Source: GCA-2746795 sp046496595 (GTDB lineage Bacteria > Chloroflexota > Anaerolineae > Promineifilales > Promineifilaceae). From it: DNA of 27,645 bases. The notes under the pieces are model-generated. The model saw only the letters and a program-made list of their open reading frames with translations. It searched no databases and had not been told where the DNA came from. Made by a program: the position numbers and the translations under genes. The stretch's first letter is position 1, and each line of letters begins with the position of its first letter. Below are positions 15,674 through 23,118 of this stretch, in pieces. Location: positions 1 to 27,645 of the forward strand of contig JAWOGU010000439.1 of NCBI GenBank assembly GCA_046496595.1, in the 5' to 3' direction.

Positions 15674-17029
15674 CTAAAAACCGCCGCCGCCGCCCAACAT
15701 ACTCATGAGACCCCTGCGTCCACGACTGGTGCGCATTTGTTTCATCATTTTTTGCATTTCAACAAACTGTTTCAAAAGCTGGTTCACTTCCTGCACCGTC
15801 GTGCCAGAACCAACCGCGATTCTTCTTTTACGGCTGCCCTTTATAATCTTTGGGTTTCGCCGTTCTTTGGGCGTCATGGATTGGATGATGGCTTCAATGC
15901 GCTTCAATTCGCCTTCAGCGCCGCTTAAATCGACGTCGCCTGCCATCTTGTTCATGCCCGGTATCATTTCCAACAGTTGGGCAATGGGACCCATGCGCTT
16001 AATCTGCTGCATCTGTTTCAGGAAATCGTCCAGATCAAATTTGCCTTCCATCAGGCGTTCGCCCGCTTTTTGGGCTTCGTCCTGATCCATTTCAGTCTGG
16101 GCTTTTTCGATGAGCGTCATCATGTCGCCCATGCCCAAAATGCGATTGGACAAACGATCCGGGTGGAATTCTTCGATGGCGCTAAGCTTTTCGCCAGTTC
16201 CCAGGAATTTGATGGGAACGTTGGTGACTTCGCGCATAGAGATAGCAGCGCCGCCGCGGGCGTCGCCATCAATTTTGGTCATGATCAGGCCGGTGATTTG
16301 CACGGCATTGTTAAAGTCGGTGGCGACACGCACGGCTTCCTGACCGGTCATGGCGTCTGCTACCAGCAAGGATTCGATGGGATTGACCGCCGCCTTAATG
16401 GCTTTGATCTCGTCCATCATCATTTCATCAATGTTCAGGCGGCCGGCTGTATCGATGATAACTACAGTAGCGCCGCTGTCTCTGCCCTGCTGTACGCCGC
16501 GTTTGGCGATGTCCACCGGGTTCGCTTGGGTGCCTTCGCTGTAGACCGGGATGTCGAGCTGTTTGCCTAACGTTTGCAGTTGGTCTACGGCGGCAGGACG
16601 ATAAACATCACAGGCCACCAATAACGGCCGTCTTCCCTGCTTGCGTAAAAAGAGAGCCAGTTTGCCCGCCATCGTCGTCTTACCAGCGCCTTGCAAACCC
16701 ACCAGCATAACCACAGACGGCGACTGCATACCCAGGTTAAGGCGACCCGGCTCGCCCAAGGTGGCGATCAGTTCCTCATTGACAATTTTAACGACCTGCT
16801 GCCCGGGCGTCAGGCTGCGCATCACTTCCTGCCCGACAGCCCGCTCACGAACCCGGCTGATGAAGCTTTTGACAACCTTAAAATTAACGTCAGCTTCCAA
16901 CAGCGCCAGACGCACTTCACGCATGGCGTTATCGACGTCTTCTTCAGTTAGTTTGCCGCGCCGCTGCAAGCCATCAAAGACGGTTTGCAAGCGGCTGCCT
17001 AAGGTTTCAAACACAACACCACCTGACAA
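15674..17029 (-). CDS. ffh: Signal recognition particle protein Ffh (SRP54)
   Basis: GTPase that binds signal sequences and, with SRP RNA and FtsY, targets nascent membrane proteins. The product shows the N helical bundle (FETLGSRLQTVFDGLQ), the G domain with P-loop GLQGAGKTT, DTAGRL and TKIDGDARGG, and the Met-rich M domain (LKQMQQIKRMGP, IPGMNKM, and SGTTVQEVNQLLKQF for RNA binding) with a glycine-rich end (MLGGGGGF). The open frame starts at TTG 17029 (451 residues) with GGGAG 5 bases upstream. The family normally begins Met-Phe-(Glu/Asp), so GTG at 17014, giving MFETLGSRL with AGGTGG just upstream, is an equally good start (446 residues). Preceded by a promoter and a leader hairpin that contains the GGGAG. 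Confidence 0.96.
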   Translation of the reverse strand: MSGGVVFETLGSRLQTVFDGLQRRGKLTEEDVDNAMREVRLALLEADVNFKVVKSFISRVRERAVGQEVMRSLTPGQQVVKIVNEELIATLGEPGRLNLGMQSPSVVMLVGLQGAGKTTMAGKLALFLRKQGRRPLLVACDVYRPAAVDQLQTLGKQLDIPVYSEGTQANPVDIAKRGVQQGRDSGATVVIIDTAGRLNIDEMMMDEIKAIKAAVNPIESLLVADAMTGQEAVRVATDFNNAVQITGLIMTKIDGDARGGAAISMREVTNVPIKFLGTGEKLSAIEEFHPDRLSNRILGMGDMMTLIEKAQTEMDQDEAQKAGERLMEGKFDLDDFLKQMQQIKRMGPIAQLLEMIPGMNKMAGDVDLSGAEGELKRIEAIIQSMTPKERRNPKIIKGSRKRRIAVGSGTTVQEVNQLLKQFVEMQKMMKQMRTSRGRRGLMSMLGGGGGF

Positions 17030-17034
17030 TTTTA

Positions 17035-17088
17035 CTCCCGCAGACAGGACCTCGAGTAGATGCTTCCATTAAGGTCTGCCTGCGGGAG
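17035..17088 (-). promoter_or_regulatory. Leader hairpin of ffh overlapping its ribosome-binding region
   Basis: On the minus strand CTCCCGCAGGCAGACC (17088-17073) pairs with GGTCCTGTCTGCGGGAG (17051-17035): nine perfect base pairs at the base, then a wobble and six more with one bulged base. The 3' arm contains GGGAG, which is the ribosome site for the TTG start at 17029. The hairpin lies inside the predicted transcript from the promoter at 17112-17140, so it could limit translation initiation of ffh or block the TTG in favour of the GTG at 17014. Confidence 0.6.
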
Positions 17089-17111
17089 ACAATGTTCCAT
17101 AAGGACATGGA

Positions 17112-17140
17112 ATTCTAACGCACCCCACTGCCTGCGTCAA
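17112..17140 (-). promoter_or_regulatory. Sigma70-type promoter of the ffh operon
   Basis: On the minus strand TTGACG (17140-17135), a 17-base spacer, then TAGAAT (17117-17112). It sits just downstream of the metK stop (17147) and gives a leader of about 75-80 bases to ffh. Good match in both boxes and spacing. Confidence 0.7.
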
Positions 17141-17146
17141 GCCATA

Positions 17147-18376
17147 CTACGCCGACGCCAGGTTGAGTTGAGCAGCGGCAGCGCGCAAGGCTGCGGCTTT
17201 GTCAGTATTTTCCCACGGCAGATCGATGTCGGTGCGGCCAAAGTGACCGTAGGCAGCTGTCTGACGGTAAATCGGGCGGCGCAAATCCAGGTCACGAATA
17301 ATGGCGCCGGGGCGCAGATCGAAATGCTCGTTGATCAGCGCTACAAGTTGGGCAGAAGGCAGTGGGCTGGTGCCAAAGGTTTCCACATTGACGCTGAGCG
17401 GGTGGGCGACGCCGATGGCGTAGGCGACCTGCACTTCGCAGCGTTCGGCCAGACCGGCGGCGACAATGTTTTTGGCGACCCAGCGGGCGGCGTAAGCGGC
17501 GGAACGGTCTACCTTGGTGCAGTCTTTGCCGCTGAAAGCGCCGCCGCCATGACGACCCATGCCGCCGTAGGTATCAACGATGATTTTGCGTCCGGTCAGA
17601 CCGGCGTCGCCCATAGGACCGCCGACGACAAAACGGCCGGTGGGATTGACGAAAATCAACAGTTCGTCATCTACGAGGTCCACGGGCAGCACCGGCATGA
17701 TAACATGTTTGATGATTTCGGCGCGGATGGTGTCCTGGTCAATTTCCGGGGCATGTTGGGTGCTGATGAGCACGGTGTGGATGCGTTTGACTTTGCCGTA
17801 GCTGTATTCCACCGTCACCTGCGATTTACCATCCGGGCGGACCCAGGGCAGCGTGCCGTCGCGGCGCACGTCGGCCAGGCGTTTGGTGAGTTTGTGGGCC
17901 AGGTGGATGGGCAGCGGCATCAGCTCTGCGGTTTCGGTGCAGGCGTAACCAAACATCATACCCTGGTCGCCGGCGCCGACGGCGTTGATGGCTGCTTCGT
18001 GGTCGCCGTTGTTGCGATATTCCAAGGCGCGATCCACACCCTGAGCGATGTCGGGGCTTTGGCTGGCAATGGCGGAAACGACGCCGCAGGTCTTGCCGTC
18101 GAAACCCTTGCTGCTGTCGTCGAAACCAATCTCGACGACGACTTTGCGCACCAGATCGTCTACGTTGACGAAGGCGGTGGTGGTAATTTCGCCCAGCAGC
18201 ATGACGTAGCCGGTTTTAACGGCCGTTTCGCAAGCCACACGCGCCATCGGATCTTGAGCCATGATTTCGTCCAGAATAGCGTCGCTAATCTGGTCGCACA
18301 TCTTGTCCGGGTGACCTTCTGTCACCGACTCTGACGTGAACAATAAGCTCGGGGCTGTCATAAAAGTTGTTGTCAT
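17147..18376 (-). CDS. metK: S-adenosylmethionine synthetase
   Basis: Forms SAM from methionine and ATP. The 409 residues show TSESVTEGHPDK near the N-terminus, GAGDQGMMFGYA (signature 1, ~residue 130-141), GRFVVGGPMGDAGLTGRK and GGGAFSGKD (signature 2), all intact. The ATG at 18376 has a strong GGAGGA 8 bases upstream (18390-18385); the ATG five codons in could also serve. Expression should be controlled by the SAM-I riboswitch and terminator directly upstream. The antisense strand carries a long open frame here (17060-18334), a by-product of codon bias. Confidence 0.97.
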   Translation of the reverse strand: MTTTFMTAPSLLFTSESVTEGHPDKMCDQISDAILDEIMAQDPMARVACETAVKTGYVMLLGEITTTAFVNVDDLVRKVVVEIGFDDSSKGFDGKTCGVVSAIASQSPDIAQGVDRALEYRNNGDHEAAINAVGAGDQGMMFGYACTETAELMPLPIHLAHKLTKRLADVRRDGTLPWVRPDGKSQVTVEYSYGKVKRIHTVLISTQHAPEIDQDTIRAEIIKHVIMPVLPVDLVDDELLIFVNPTGRFVVGGPMGDAGLTGRKIIVDTYGGMGRHGGGAFSGKDCTKVDRSAAYAARWVAKNIVAAGLAERCEVQVAYAIGVAHPLSVNVETFGTSPLPSAQLVALINEHFDLRPGAIIRDLDLRRPIYRQTAAYGHFGRTDIDLPWENTDKAAALRAAAAQLNLASA

Positions 18377-18441
18377 TTCAAAAATCCTCCAAATTTTTTT
18401 ACGGGAGCAAGTCCTCTACATTTTTCTCAAACTGATAGGGT

Positions 18442-18474
18442 AAAAAAAAGCCTCTTGACTGGTATCAAGAGGCT
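18442..18474 (-). terminator. Riboswitch-controlled intrinsic terminator before metK
   Basis: On the minus strand AGCCTCTTGA (18474-18465) pairs perfectly with TCAAGAGGCT (18458-18449), loop of 6 bases, followed by TTTTTTT (18448-18442). It lies between the SAM-I aptamer and metK, the standard position for an expression platform that stops transcription when SAM is bound. Confidence 0.88.
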
Positions 18475-18493
18475 TGCCAAAGTATCTGCTTGC

Positions 18494-18592
18494 CTCTTAT
18501 CTGCCAGCTTTTGCTGTCGGAATTAGCACCTTCCCATGGTGGGGGTTGCTGCAGCTTCATCGGGCCGTTCCCTCGGCTGCTCCTGATAAGAG
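18494..18592 (-). ncRNA. SAM-I (S-box) riboswitch aptamer upstream of metK
   Basis: The minus strand shows the S-box consensus in order: closing stem CTCTTATC (18592 downward) and GATAAGAG (ending 18494), GAGGGAACGGCCCGATGAAG, the GCAACC block, and AAGGTGCTAATTCC followed by an AGCAAAAGCT hairpin before the final stem strand. These are the conserved SAM-binding core elements of the class. It is followed by a terminator and metK, and preceded by a good promoter. SAM binding should favour terminator formation (known for the class). Confidence 0.95.
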
Positions 18593-18615
18593 TGTTAATT
18601 TAAGTTATATTTTTG

Positions 18616-18643
18616 AGTATAACGGAAGGTTTCGGTTTGTCAA
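18616..18643 (-). promoter_or_regulatory. Sigma70-type promoter of the metK riboswitch transcript
   Basis: On the minus strand TTGACA (18643-18638), a 16-base spacer and TATACT (18621-18616). The expected start of transcription (~18609) is about 17 bases before the riboswitch closing stem. Confidence 0.8.
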
Positions 18644-18758
18644 ACCTCAAATCTGCCGCTCATTAACTACTGATTTTTAGGGTAATATGAGGCGCTTACG
18701 GTCTAAGTTACGGGATTTGCACCAATAACAGACCGCATCATCCTTCATCCTTTTCCCA
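18644..18758. other. Spacer between fabI stop and metK promoter
   Basis: 115 bases with no ORF, no clear terminator for fabI and no recognised repeat. Nothing further is seen. Confidence 0.4.
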
Positions 18759-19550
18759 TCACGCCCACTTTTCGGGCGGCTCTGTCATGCCCAAAATGTT
18801 GTACCCGGCATCCACGTGCACGATCTCACCGGTGACGCCGCTGCCTAACTCGCTGCACAACCAGAGCGCCGTGCGGCCTACTTCGTCCTGGTCCACGTTG
18901 CGGCGCAAGGGAGTGCGTTCGGCGGTGTAGGTGAGCATTTTGCGGAAACCGGCGATACCGGCGGCGGCCAGCGTCTTGATGGGGCCGGCGGAGATGGCGT
19001 TAACGCGAATGCCGTCCGGTCCTAAATCGGCCGCCAGATAGCGGGTGCTGGCCTCCAGGGCGGCTTTGGCGACGCCCATCACGTTGTAGTGCGGCACGAC
19101 TTTCTCTGCACCATAGTAGGTGAGGGTGAGGATACTGCCGCCGTGGGGCATGAGTTTGGCCGCTTCCCGGCTGAGGGCCACTAAGCTGTAGGCGCTGATG
19201 TCCAGGGCGATTTTGAAGCCTTCACGCGAGGTGTCTACGTAACGGCCGTCTAGTTCCTCTTTTGGCGCAAAGCCAATGGCATGGACCAGGATGTCGATTT
19301 CGCCAAAATGGGCGGCGGCTTTGGCGAAAACAGTCTCGATTTCTTCATCGGAACTGACGTCGCACATTTCCACAAAGGCGACGCCCAGTTCTTCAGCCAG
19401 CGGGAAGACACGCTTTTCCAATTGAGGAATGGCATAGCTGAAGCCAATTTCGGCTCCCTGGGCGTGAAAAGCCTGGGCAATGCCCCAGGCGATGGAATTT
19501 TTGTTGGCGATGCCAAAAATCAGGGCTTTTTTACCTTCAAGTAGTTTCAT
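18759..19550 (-). CDS. fabI: Enoyl-[acyl-carrier-protein] reductase (NADH)
   Basis: Catalyses the last reduction in each round of type II fatty acid elongation. The 263 residues show the divergent SDR pattern of FabI: GIANKNSIAWGIAQAF (nucleotide site, residues ~13-28), HAIGFAPKEEL, and the catalytic YYGAEKVVPHYNVMGVAKAALE segment with Tyr and Lys six residues apart, then RVNAISAGPIKTLAA. Start ATG at 19550 has AAGGAG 7 bases upstream. It lies 90 bases after mpg on the same strand. FabI is the triclosan target in other bacteria. Confidence 0.95.
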   Translation of the reverse strand: MKLLEGKKALIFGIANKNSIAWGIAQAFHAQGAEIGFSYAIPQLEKRVFPLAEELGVAFVEMCDVSSDEEIETVFAKAAAHFGEIDILVHAIGFAPKEELDGRYVDTSREGFKIALDISAYSLVALSREAAKLMPHGGSILTLTYYGAEKVVPHYNVMGVAKAALEASTRYLAADLGPDGIRVNAISAGPIKTLAAAGIAGFRKMLTYTAERTPLRRNVDQDEVGRTALWLCSELGSGVTGEIVHVDAGYNILGMTEPPEKWA

Positions 19551-19640
19551 GCAGTCTCCTTAAGATTTAACCGCGGAGAGCGCGGTGGCGCGGAGAGAGT
19601 TGTCTGCACCATTCCAACGTCTGCGGATTTGGGGGTGTTT

Positions 19641-20261
19641 TTATTTTGAAACGTATGGGCTGCCGGACAGCCAGTAGCGCCAGGGTATGGAGAGCCAGGG
19701 TTCGGGCGTTTGGCCCAGGCCAATGCGCGGACCGGTGCAAACGTGCGCCGAATCAACGGCTGGCGCGTCTGCAAACCATATAACCCCATCGGGCTGGCAA
19801 AGATTTGCCCCGTTTAAGGATTTGTCGATGGCAAGCGCCTGAGTTAGTTTGACGGGGCCGTTGGTTAAGTCGGGCAGGGAACGGCCGTTTCTATTCCCTA
19901 TCATCACCTCTACTCCGTCCACCGGCTCCAGCGCCCGGATCAAAACAGCGTTCGCTTCACCGTCTTGCCCCGTGACCACGTTGAACATCCAATGTACGCC
20001 ATAGGTGAAATAGACGTAAGCGTGCGCCGGCGGGCCAAACATAACGGCCGTTCTCGCTGTGGGGCGTCCCTGATTAGCGCGATCGCCATGGCAGGCCAGG
20101 TCGGGTTCGGCGGCGTCGCAGTAGGCTTCTGTTTCCACCACGATACCGCACAGGAAACGGCCGTTGTGCTGCCGGACCAGCCGTTTACCCAGCAGCGCAG
20201 GCGCTACCACACAGGCGCCTCTGGCAAAAAAGGCGCGAGACAGCCGAGGAGTATCAGTCAT
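19641..20261 (-). CDS. 3-methyladenine DNA glycosylase (Mpg/AAG family)
   Basis: Base excision repair enzyme removing alkylated purines. About 206 residues from ATG 20261. Family signatures: VETEAYCDAAEPDLACHGDR (catalytic Glu in ETEAY), RTAVMFGPPAHAYVYFTYG and HWMFNVVTG, GPVKLTQALAI, and RIGLGQ near the C-terminus. The ATG overlaps the stop of the histidine kinase gene (ATGACTGA, 8 shared bases), so translation is probably coupled; the longer open frame to 20354 lies within the kinase gene and is not used. Three AACGGCCGTT palindromes occur within it (19880, 20043, 20156), the highest density in the window. Confidence 0.92.
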   Translation of the reverse strand: MTDTPRLSRAFFARGACVVAPALLGKRLVRQHNGRFLCGIVVETEAYCDAAEPDLACHGDRANQGRPTARTAVMFGPPAHAYVYFTYGVHWMFNVVTGQDGEANAVLIRALEPVDGVEVMIGNRNGRSLPDLTNGPVKLTQALAIDKSLNGANLCQPDGVIWFADAPAVDSAHVCTGPRIGLGQTPEPWLSIPWRYWLSGSPYVSK

Positions 20262-22935
20262 CAGCGCTCTCCCCGTTGTGCGGAACCGCTTCGGGCAAAT
20301 ACACAGTGAAGGTTGTGCCCACTCCTGATTGACTGACAACCGTGATGTCACCATGATAGCGTTTCAGGATTTCATCACAAATTGCCAGCCCCAAACCGGT
20401 GCCGGGAATACCATGCTCTTTGCCCAACGCACCGCGATAAAAACGATCAAACAGGTGCGGTAAATCCTCTTCAGAAATGCCCATGCCAGTGTCAATAACC
20501 TGAAACCACACCGGTTGCTCCGGCCGATCCGCATCCTTACCCACAACCACCGTCACCCGGCCCCCGGCTGGCGTATAAGCAATGGCATTCCCCAACAAAT
20601 TCGTGAGCAGTTGACCGATATGTTTATCCGCCAGGGGAACGGCCGTTTCCACCACAGGCGGCAGCAATTTTAACTCAATATTTTTGACATCCGCCTTCGC
20701 CTGGAAGATATCAACATACTCCTGCACGACCGCTGTCAAATTGACGGCGCCCACCACAGTTGGCAGCGATTCCGTCTGTAAATGAGACAAGTCCAGCAAA
20801 TCCTGAATCAACTGGGTTAACCTGTCCGTTTCATGATGAAGAATCTGGAAATAACGAGACCGCTGTTCCTCGCGGCCTCGCTCCGCTAACGTGACATACG
20901 TTTTAATATTTGTCAGCGGCGTCCGTAATTCATGCGTTACATTGGCCACAAACTCCGTTTTCAGACGTTCCACCTCCTTCATGCGCGTTATATCCGACTC
21001 CACGATGACAAAACTCATCAGCTCCCCGGCAGCATCCATTACCGGCGCCATGGACACAGCCACATCATAAAACGAACCATCACGCCGCCGGTTCACCAAC
21101 TGCCCCGTCCACGATTCACCCCGGACCAATTTATCCCAAAACTCGGTGTACGCTGCGATGACTGTACGCCCGCCTTCCAAAAACCTGGGGGTTTGTCCAA
21201 TGAGCATGTCACGCTGGTAGCCGCTTTGCATTTCCAGCGCTTTGTTCACATACACAATGCGGGCAAAATTATCCAGCAGCAAAATGCTTTCCCCAGCATT
21301 TTCCAAAATCGCAATCGTTCGATCCCGTTCTGATTTCAAAGCGGCGGTCTGCCTGTCTACCTCAGCGGCCAGATTGCGCGAATGATCATGGAGCTGCCGC
21401 ACCATGCGGGCGCGGTCGATACTGGCGCTGAGCAAAGCGGACAACGTGGTCAGAAACACAACATCGCTGCCCGAAAAAGCGCCAAATTTATGGCTTTCAA
21501 CATTAATGACGCCCATAACTTCATCCGCAAGTTTGATGGGTACAGCCACTTCAGAGAGTGTATCTGCACTCGCCGCCAGATAGTGGGATGATTCCCGTAC
21601 ATCGCCAAGCAAATAGGGCTGGCCTGTCTCCACTACCAATCCACAGAGACTCCCATGAAACAGGACTGGCTTTGTTAACATGTCAGCCTGTACACCATGG
21701 TAAGACGGATGCGGCCAAATTTGTTGGCTGCTCTCATCGACCAACAAAATACCAAAGTGTTCAGGGTAAAGCGCCGCCACAATGGCCTGAGTGGTCTGGG
21801 CAAACAACTCATCCAGATTAACCACAGATGCCGTATCCAGAGCAAGCTGGTGCAGTACAGCCAGTTCTTTGGCGCGTCTATCTGTTTCATTGTGGAGGCG
21901 GGTATTTTCAATGGCAATGGCTGCCTGATTGGCAAAGGCTGCCACCAGTTCCCCATCTTCGTGATGAAAGGCGTCGAGGGTATAGCTGTCTACATTTAAA
22001 ACGCCTATCGTTTGTCCCTTCACCCGGAGTAACGCGCCAATCCAGGAGCGAATTTGCGCCACCAAAGCACCATGCACCCATAAATCACTGGCATGGGTGT
22101 CTGAAATAACAGCCACATGCGCTCCGGCCGGAAATTTTTCCAGGCTGTGGTGGGCAATTTCCTCTAAGATAGGTTCCTCTTGTTCAAGCAGTTCAAAGCC
22201 GCAAGCCGCAACTAATTTCATGCGGTTTGTCACTCTGTCTACCAGTTGGATCGAAACACTGTCGTAGGCCACCACTTCCGCCAGCAATGAAAAAATTTGA
22301 TCAAACAGAGATTCCAGGCTGAGTTGCGTAGTCAGCAAAGCGCCCACTTTTTGCAGCGTGCGCGCCAGATGAAGCTGCTCACGTTCGGCGGTTAATAAAC
22401 GGCCGTTTTCAATCGCCGCCGCCAACAAATTCGCCACACCCTGGCACAAAGCCACTTCTTTTGACGTAAACTGTCTGGCTTGTTTCCATATATTGATGTG
22501 CAAAATACCAATCGGCCGTCCACGAACCAGCAGCGGCAAATAAAAAACAGCATAGATGGGCGCTACCGGAACTCTCCCGCTCCACCCGCGCATCCTGTCT
22601 TTCTCATTCACAAAAGAATACAGCATCGGCCGCCCCTCAAGCAGCACCTGTTGGCTGACCAAAGCCTCAGACACTGCTCGTTGCTCTGCCACTTGTTCAA
22701 ACAAATACTCGGGAAGGTACGCCCGCCGTCCGCGCACCACCAAATGCGCCCCATCCTCTGTCAACGTGGTCACTATAAGAGACAAATCACCGCCCAAAAA
22801 CGAGAGAAGCTCAGTCAGCGCCCTCTCAATGGCGTCGGCGACAGGCACAGTTCCCGTTAAAAAATCGCTCATCTCAGCAAGAATTTCAACGGCGCTTCGT
22901 TTAGTATCTTCTGTATTTACAAATGGCTCACTCAT
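20254..22935 (-). CDS. Soluble multi-GAF/PAS sensor histidine kinase
   Basis: An 893-residue histidine kinase with no membrane segment, so it should sense cytoplasmic signals. Order: GAF-like (~15-180), GAF (~190-345, INxDSY-like VLNVDSYTLDAF), third GAF (~355-510, INVESHKFGAFSG), a short coiled linker (~512-540), PAS (~535-650, ENAGESILLLDNFARIVYVNKA), HisKA with phosphoacceptor His668 in VTHELRTPLTNI, and HATPase_c (NLLGNAIAYTPAGG, DTGMGISEEDLPHLFDRFYRG, GTGLGLAICDEILKRYHG). No receiver domain and no response regulator gene nearby, so the partner is elsewhere. ATG 22935 starts MSEPFVNTED. It overlaps mpg by 8 bases, so the two are likely one transcript. Ligands of the GAF domains are unknown. 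Confidence 0.94.
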   Translation of the reverse strand: MSEPFVNTEDTKRSAVEILAEMSDFLTGTVPVADAIERALTELLSFLGGDLSLIVTTLTEDGAHLVVRGRRAYLPEYLFEQVAEQRAVSEALVSQQVLLEGRPMLYSFVNEKDRMRGWSGRVPVAPIYAVFYLPLLVRGRPIGILHINIWKQARQFTSKEVALCQGVANLLAAAIENGRLLTAEREQLHLARTLQKVGALLTTQLSLESLFDQIFSLLAEVVAYDSVSIQLVDRVTNRMKLVAACGFELLEQEEPILEEIAHHSLEKFPAGAHVAVISDTHASDLWVHGALVAQIRSWIGALLRVKGQTIGVLNVDSYTLDAFHHEDGELVAAFANQAAIAIENTRLHNETDRRAKELAVLHQLALDTASVVNLDELFAQTTQAIVAALYPEHFGILLVDESSQQIWPHPSYHGVQADMLTKPVLFHGSLCGLVVETGQPYLLGDVRESSHYLAASADTLSEVAVPIKLADEVMGVINVESHKFGAFSGSDVVFLTTLSALLSASIDRARMVRQLHDHSRNLAAEVDRQTAALKSERDRTIAILENAGESILLLDNFARIVYVNKALEMQSGYQRDMLIGQTPRFLEGGRTVIAAYTEFWDKLVRGESWTGQLVNRRRDGSFYDVAVSMAPVMDAAGELMSFVIVESDITRMKEVERLKTEFVANVTHELRTPLTNIKTYVTLAERGREEQRSRYFQILHHETDRLTQLIQDLLDLSHLQTESLPTVVGAVNLTAVVQEYVDIFQAKADVKNIELKLLPPVVETAVPLADKHIGQLLTNLLGNAIAYTPAGGRVTVVVGKDADRPEQPVWFQVIDTGMGISEEDLPHLFDRFYRGALGKEHGIPGTGLGLAICDEILKRYHGDITVVSQSGVGTTFTVYLPEAVPHNGESADD

Positions 22936-22946
22936 GGTTGATTCGA

Positions 22947-22962
22947 TTTTATCACAATAAAA
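22947..22962. promoter_or_regulatory. Short inverted repeat in the divergent kinase / SHMT-GcvT promoter region
   Basis: TTTTAT (22947-22952) and ATAAAA (22957-22962) are inverted around CACA, 12 bases upstream of the kinase start. It reads GATAAAAT on the minus strand, which could be a -10 box, and overlaps the start of an AACGGCCGTT palindrome (22961-22970). Candidate operator or promoter only. Confidence 0.3.
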
Positions 22963-23118
22963 CGGCCGTTACCCTATCCCCAAAATTCCTGCTAAAATTC
23001 CACTCAGATCAACCCATTGCTATTTCCCAAATGAATCACAACCGCAGCCACGACGAAGGACACAGCGCCTCACCTTGTGCTCTCCGCACGCCCCGCGGTA
23101 CCACCCAAGGAGATTAAC

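Noticed and set aside
17060..18334. 424-residue plus-strand open frame antisense to metK
   Set aside because: Gly/Ala/Asp/His-rich translation with no family character; it is the mirror of metK codon bias, and metK has all catalytic signatures plus a riboswitch.
22971..23118. Glycine riboswitch upstream of the SHMT-GcvT gene
   Set aside because: The conserved glycine-aptamer core was not found; only weak generic pairing is visible.
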